Assembly (NCBI GenBank): GCA_042218715.1
Contig: JBDGQU010000114.1
Span: 1-8,200 of the forward strand
Source: JAGXLP01 sp042218715
Lineage (GTDB): Bacteria > Bipolaricaulota > Bipolaricaulia > M55B111
Direction of reading: 5' to 3'
DNA length: 8,200 nucleotides
Shown: positions 5,402-8,200 of the stretch, piece by piece
Numbering within the stretch: the first letter of the stretch is position 1
Layout of the letters: every line of letters begins with the position of its first letter
Position numbers and translations under genes: made by a program
The notes under the pieces: generated by a model
What the model was told of the DNA's origin: nothing
Database searches by the model: none
Seen by the model: only the letters and a program-made list of their open reading frames with translations

Positions 5402-6322
5402 ATGGGCCTACTGGCAATTCTGGTTCCTTTATTACTGGGAGTGGGAATAGGTAATATTGACGTAAAGTCAGACTTATTACGGCAAATAGAGAGATTTTTA
5501 TCCCACAGCTCACTGATCCTTTTACTCACACTAATGGGAACTAAAATAGGATCTGATAATGAAATCCTAACCAACATAAGCAAAATAGGTTTTCAGTCTC
5601 TTCTATTAGCTTTTGCCAGTATTATTGGAAGCCTGCTTCTGGTTAAAATTGTCTCAATTGTGCTCAAGGAAACTTCTGGAGTTTCGGAGGATTTCGAGGG
5701 AGTAACATCAAAAATAAGTACTAAATTCAGTAGTTCTATAGTTTTGTCTCTGGGACTGGGAATTTTTCTCGGTTCCAGGTTCATACCCGACGGCTTAACC
5801 CCAGTTCTCGAGGTAACTATAACATATACACTAGGAGTGTTACTTTTTGCCGTGGGAATATCTCTAGGGTTAAACAAGAAGATATTTGCCAAAGTAACTA
5901 CTCTGGGGTGGGGAATAGTCCTTCTACCTATCTCGATAGCAATAGGAAGCATCCTCGGTCCCATGCTGTTTGGACTTTTTCTAAAACTGTCAGTAACTGA
6001 GTCAGCCGCTGTCGGGGCGGGCTTCGGCTGGTACAGCCTATCGGGCGTGTTATTGACTAAACTTCACAGCCCTGAACTAGGAGCGATAGCCTTCCTGACG
6101 AATATCTTTAGAGAACTGTTGACCTTCCTAATCCTTCCATTTACGGCAAGGTACCTCGGTAAGTTACCCATTATTGCTCCGGGAGGAGCCACGACTATGG
6201 ACGTAACTCTTCCCCTGTTAAAAGAAATTGGGGGAGAGGAGGTAATTCTTCCTGGTTTCTTTAGCGGAGCGGTTTTAACCTCACTAGTACCGCTAGTCGT
6301 CCCGTTAATAATCCGTATTTGA
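5402..6322 (+). CDS. lysO: LysO/YbjE-family lysine exporter (DUF340)
   Basis: This 306-residue polytopic membrane protein matches E. coli LysO in length and motif order. The conserved core is AGFGWYSLSGVLLT (206-219), then LGAIAFLTNIFRELLTFLILP (226-246) and GGATTMDVTLPLL (261-273). An acidic residue in the early loop (D52, GSDNEIL) and D267 in TTMD stand where LysO has its functionally important aspartates. Hydrophobic segments fall near 2-17, 36-48, 64-87, 110-124, 136-156, 167-195, 203-219, 226-248 and 283-303. A charged insert at about 89-106 separates the two halves. LysO exports L-lysine and the toxic analogue thialysine, protecting cells from excess. The ATG at 5402-5404 has AAAAGGGG 11 bases upstream. 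The gene diverges from the GntR regulator and appears to be a single-gene unit; a functional link to the transporter operon is not evident. Family assignment is firm, substrate by homology only. Confidence 0.87.
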   Translation: MGLLAILVPLLLGVGIGNIDVKSDLLRQIERFLSHSSLILLLTLMGTKIGSDNEILTNISKIGFQSLLLAFASIIGSLLLVKIVSIVLKETSGVSEDFEGVTSKISTKFSSSIVLSLGLGIFLGSRFIPDGLTPVLEVTITYTLGVLLFAVGISLGLNKKIFAKVTTLGWGIVLLPISIAIGSILGPMLFGLFLKLSVTESAAVGAGFGWYSLSGVLLTKLHSPELGAIAFLTNIFRELLTFLILPFTARYLGKLPIIAPGGATTMDVTLPLLKEIGGEEVILPGFFSGAVLTSLVPLVVPLIIRI

Positions 6323-6425
6323 CGGTCAACTAGACCTTTACTAAACTAGCGTAATTTTTTCAAGCGCCTACCTGAAAAAACAGCCCTAAGAAATTCTTAA
6401 CTTTACACTCATCAATTATAAAAAT
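6323..6425. other. AT-rich gap between convergent LysO and HU units
   Basis: This stretch follows the LysO TGA. A T6 tract (6355-6360) is preceded only by a four-pair stem (TTAC/GTAA), and it also pairs with an A6 tract (TTTTTTCA at 6355-6362, TGAAAAAA at 6373-6380). Neither is a convincing intrinsic terminator, though one of them may end the LysO transcript. TAAGAAATTCTTA (6387-6399) is a perfect short palindrome of unknown role. No coding potential is seen. Confidence 0.4.
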
Positions 6426-6453
6426 AAAAAAACAACGAAATTCTTCCGCTGTC
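6426..6453 (-). terminator. Intrinsic terminator of the HU transcription unit
   Basis: On the minus strand CAGCGGAA (6444-6451) pairs with TTTCGTTG (6433-6440) around a three-base GAA loop, counting two G-U pairs. The stem extends by an A-U and a G-U pair into the T tract. Seven T residues (6432 to 6426) and then a further T-rich run follow. This has the stem, short loop and T tract of a Rho-independent terminator. It lies about 170 bases beyond the HU stop codon, with no other terminator between, so it sets the end of an unusually long 3' region. Confidence 0.7.
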
Positions 6454-6619
6454 AGCCAACACGGGTAATTCCTTTACCAACCATTCCACGGGGGAACGTT
6501 TACCGCGTCCCCCCGCGAAACAGCTTAACCAAAAATACTTTCCAGCTTTTTCAATCCGCCTCGACCAGAACACCCAACAGAGTGAATCGTCAGGATAAAC
6601 TTGGTTTATTAAGTTCCCG
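6454..6619 (-). ncRNA. Structured non-coding stretch between the HU stop and its terminator (long 3' UTR or small RNA)
   Basis: About 166 bases separate the HU stop from its terminator, and no ORF with a ribosome site is seen in either strand. The segment holds a hairpin pairing GGTAA (6464-6468) with TTACC (6474-6478), then a GC-rich hairpin pairing CGGGGG (6489-6494) with CCCCCG (about 6510-6515). Both are enclosed by GCTGT (6448-6452) and ACAGC (6520-6524), an arm that overlaps the terminator stem. An AT-only ATAAAC/GTTTAT repeat lies at 6595-6609. The GC-rich element stands out against its AT-rich surroundings. It does not resemble SRP RNA, 6S RNA, tmRNA, RNase P RNA or a tRNA that I can recognise. 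It could be a 3' UTR-derived small RNA or a stabilising tail. No clear minus-strand promoter lies inside it. Confidence 0.3.
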
Positions 6620-6946
6620 TTAGTCCTTCTCTATTTTTAGTTCCCCTGAACTCGTCTTCACTGCTTTCAGGCTTTCCCTTACTCCTTCTTTGAGGTTTTT
6701 ACCTGTTTTAAATGCGGGAACTACTTTACTCGGTACTTTAATTTTTTCTCCCGTCTGCGGATTAATTCTTTCCGTCGCTTTCCTGGACCTAGTTTCAAAC
6801 TTCCCGAACCCCGTCAATAAAACTTCCTCGTTGTTCTTCAGTGCCTCTGTGATTATATCAATAACCGCATCGAGCGCTTTCTTGGAATCCTTTTTGGTGA
6901 AACCAGTAGCCTCACTCAGCCTGTCGACAAATTCGCCTTTGTTCAT
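6620..6946 (-). CDS. HU family DNA-binding protein
   Basis: This 108-residue protein is a bacterial HU/IHF-type nucleoid protein that bends and compacts DNA as a dimer. The N-terminus MNKGEFVDRLSEATGFTKKD (1-20) and helices up to about residue 41 form the dimer body. VLLTGFGKFETRSRKA (42-57) leads into the beta arm, whose tip INPQTGE (61-67) carries the intercalating proline at 63. VPAFKTGKNLKEGV (76-89) closes the fold. HU proteins are usually about 90 residues; this one has about 16 extra C-terminal residues ending in charged ELKIEKD. The details fit HU better than IHF. The ATG at 6944-6946 has an excellent AGGAGGTCA ribosome site, 11 bases from the end of AGGAGG to the ATG. It appears to be monocistronic, with its own promoter (7001-7030) and terminator (6426-6453). 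The symbol hup would suit but the alpha/beta type is not assignable. Confidence 0.96.
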   Translation of the reverse strand: MNKGEFVDRLSEATGFTKKDSKKALDAVIDIITEALKNNEEVLLTGFGKFETRSRKATERINPQTGEKIKVPSKVVPAFKTGKNLKEGVRESLKAVKTSSGELKIEKD

Positions 6947-7000
6947 GTGAAATTTGACCTCCTGTTGGGTTTAATTTAACAGAACTAAACCGTAATGTGG

Positions 7001-7030
7001 ATTATAACGGTGCTTAACCACAAAATCCAA
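7001..7030 (-). promoter_or_regulatory. Probable sigma-70 promoter of the HU gene
   Basis: On the minus strand a perfect TATAAT (7001-7006) lies 55 bases upstream of the HU start. TTGGAT (7025-7030), three matches in six, lies 18 bases before it as the best -35. Start of transcription would be near 6994, giving a leader of about 48 bases that ends in the strong AGGAGG ribosome site. The A/T-rich run above 7031 could act as an UP element. Confidence 0.6.
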
Positions 7031-7257
7031 GTGTTAAAAGGGAAACCAGCAAAAAATAAAACCATCAACTGTAACCAACCACACTTTAACTTAACTTTAT
7101 CCCAATTCCACAGAGGTTTTCAAGGGTTTTGGGCGAAAAACCCGGATGACTATTGTATAGCGAGTAAAATAAGTTACCATTATCAATATTCTAAATCGGT
7201 GTTAAGTGTGTCAAGGACAGCAATCCGATATAGTTTATATCACAATCGGTGAGGTAA
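7031..7257. other. Divergent intergenic region between HU and lipid kinase, with hairpin and repeats
   Basis: The gap between HU and the kinase is 311 bases; this part holds no gene I can support. GGGTTTT (7124-7130) and AAAACCC (7137-7143) form a perfect 7-bp stem with a six-base loop and no T tract. AATCGGTG is repeated directly at 7194-7201 and 7244-7251, exactly 50 bases apart, and the second copy includes the kinase ribosome site. GATATA (7227-7232) and TATATC (7236-7241) form an inverted repeat just before that copy, a plausible operator or -10 region. No strong plus-strand -35/-10 pair was found. Confidence 0.4.
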
Positions 7258-8151
7258 ATGCAAGCGAAAATCGTAGTCAATCCTGTCGCCGGAGGAGGTA
7301 GTTCAGTTAAAGCTCTTCCGCAGGTAAAAAAACAACTTGATAATGAAAACGTCAACTACGAGATAGTTCGAACGGACTTTCCCGGCCACGCAACTGAACT
7401 AGCCGGCAAGCTTGAGTACTCAGGGGCGAAAATTGTCGCTATGGGTGGTGACGGTACGGTTAGAGAAGTTATTAACGGAATCCGATCGCCGGATACTTCC
7501 ATGGGAATAATTCCCACCGGCATGGGTAACGACTTCGCCCGGAGTCTGGGAATACCGACGAATGTTTCCAAAGCTACGCAATACCTCAACTCTCCCGTAA
7601 CCAGAAAAGTCGACCTCGGTGTGGAACGGGGTAAGTACTTCAATGTAATGGGGGTCGGGTTTCCCGCTCACGTAGTAGAAAGAATTAACAAATACAAAAA
7701 AGGGCCTGTCGGAGGTCCGTTAATCTATTTGCTCGGTCTAGTGCGCTCGGTAGGTGACCTCGCAACTTACGAGTTTCATCTTGAACTGGACGGGGAAACG
7801 AGAGACCAAAAAGCAAACGCAATATTTGTAATGAATTCCAGGTTTACGGCAGGGGGGCTAAAGCTAGCACCTCAGGCCAAACTAGACGACGGACTACTGG
7901 ACGTGGCAATAATTTCCGGCGTGGGAAGGTTGGAACTACTGCTCGCGTTGAAGAGCGCATTCCGGGGTGATCACGTAAACCACCCAAAGATAGAGTTCCT
8001 CCGAGCAAGAAAGGTGAGAATAGAATCGAAAGCTCGATTGCTAAAGATGTTCGACGGGGAGCTAGAAGGAACTACTCCGGCGGAACTCGAGGTAGATCCT
8101 AAAGCGAGAACCATCACAGTCCCCCAACCTCCTGACCACAGGATTATTTAA
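7258..8151 (+). CDS. Diacylglycerol kinase family lipid kinase (YegS/DgkB-like)
   Basis: This 297-residue protein belongs to the soluble DAGK_cat lipid kinase family, which uses ATP to phosphorylate diacylglycerol or related lipids at the inner membrane surface. The catalytic N-lobe shows NPVAGGG (8-14), the nucleotide-binding GGDGTVREVINGI (63-75), and GIIPTGMGNDFARSLGIP (83-100). The C-terminal beta-rich lobe carries LDDGLLDV (209-216) and the DGE motif (266-268) before TTPAEL, where bacterial DgkB has residues for metal binding and catalysis. Length is typical. In the third motif most members read G-T-G-N or G-T-A-N; here Thr is Met (residue 89), a modest departure that may be lineage-specific. 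The ATG at 7258-7260 is preceded by GGTGAGG only three bases away; pairing through GGTGA gives a workable five-base spacing. DgkB recycles diacylglycerol into phosphatidic acid in some bacteria, whereas YegS prefers phosphatidylglycerol, so the substrate is open. It diverges from HU with no visible operon partner before the window ends. Confidence 0.92.
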   Translation: MQAKIVVNPVAGGGSSVKALPQVKKQLDNENVNYEIVRTDFPGHATELAGKLEYSGAKIVAMGGDGTVREVINGIRSPDTSMGIIPTGMGNDFARSLGIPTNVSKATQYLNSPVTRKVDLGVERGKYFNVMGVGFPAHVVERINKYKKGPVGGPLIYLLGLVRSVGDLATYEFHLELDGETRDQKANAIFVMNSRFTAGGLKLAPQAKLDDGLLDVAIISGVGRLELLLALKSAFRGDHVNHPKIEFLRARKVRIESKARLLKMFDGELEGTTPAELEVDPKARTITVPQPPDHRII

Positions 8152-8154
8152 TAC

Positions 8155-8172
8155 CAAAATTGCGCGGTTTTG
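8155..8172 (+). other. Small hairpin after the lipid kinase gene
   Basis: Four bases after the kinase stop codon, CAAAATT (8155-8161) can pair with GGTTTTG (8166-8172) around a GCGC loop, using two G-U pairs. No T tract follows, so it is not a complete intrinsic terminator. The remaining bases to 8200 hold no recognisable start of a gene. Confidence 0.3.
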
Positions 8173-8200
8173 ACCTGGTAGATTAACAGGGAAGAGTTAA

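Noticed and set aside
6355..6380. TTTTTTCA/TGAAAAAA repeat as a LysO terminator
   Set aside because: The stem is almost entirely A-T with a 10-base loop and no T tract after the second arm; recorded only as part of the gap description.
6690..6950. Plus-strand open frame opposite HU
   Set aside because: It lies wholly antisense to the well-supported HU gene and has no motif or ribosome site.
7124..7143. GGGTTTT/AAAACCC hairpin as a terminator
   Set aside because: No T tract follows on either strand and no upstream transcript is known to need one; kept only as a structural note.
6995..7252. Plus-strand 85-codon open frame between HU and the lipid kinase
   Set aside because: It has no ribosome site and an unconvincing residue composition, and it overlaps the probable HU promoter and several repeats.

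Overview
The window looks like ordinary chromosome from a moderately AT-rich bacterium. All three common start codons are used, with clear Shine-Dalgarno sites. The transporter's binding protein has a cleavable signal peptide with no lipobox cysteine, which fits a diderm cell with a periplasm better than a typical Gram-positive. I cannot name the phylum from sequence alone. No rRNA, tRNA, CRISPR array, insertion sequence or phage gene was seen.

The left two thirds (about 1-5230) are one minus-strand locus. In transcription order it holds a GntR/FCD repressor, a sugar-type periplasmic binding protein, a strong hairpin terminator, an RbsC/FrcB-like permease, a single-domain FrcA-like ATPase, a cysteine-free uroporphyrinogen-decarboxylase-fold (COG0407) protein, and the C-terminal remnant of a second, related ATPase running off the left edge. 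The likely logic is that the regulator senses a small acid or sugar-derived ligand and controls import of a sugar-like molecule, which the UROD-fold protein or unseen enzymes then process. The internal terminator should leave binding protein in excess over the membrane parts. The regulator has a near-consensus sigma-70 promoter whose -10 box lies inside a set of TTGAT repeats, so autoregulation is likely.

The right third is a set of separately transcribed genes. A LysO/YbjE-family lysine exporter (5402-6322, +) diverges from the repressor, possibly from a promoter whose -35 box overlaps the repressor's. An HU-type nucleoid protein (6620-6946, -) is followed by an unusually long, GC-rich, structured downstream stretch that ends in a good intrinsic terminator. 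A diacylglycerol/lipid kinase (7258-8151, +) diverges from HU.

The most notable points are the UROD-fold enzyme with no metal-binding cysteine and no corrinoid partner in a sugar-ABC operon; the decapitated second ATPase abutting it, which points to a deletion or rearrangement; the differential-expression terminator; the TTGAT operator cluster; and the structured segment downstream of HU.
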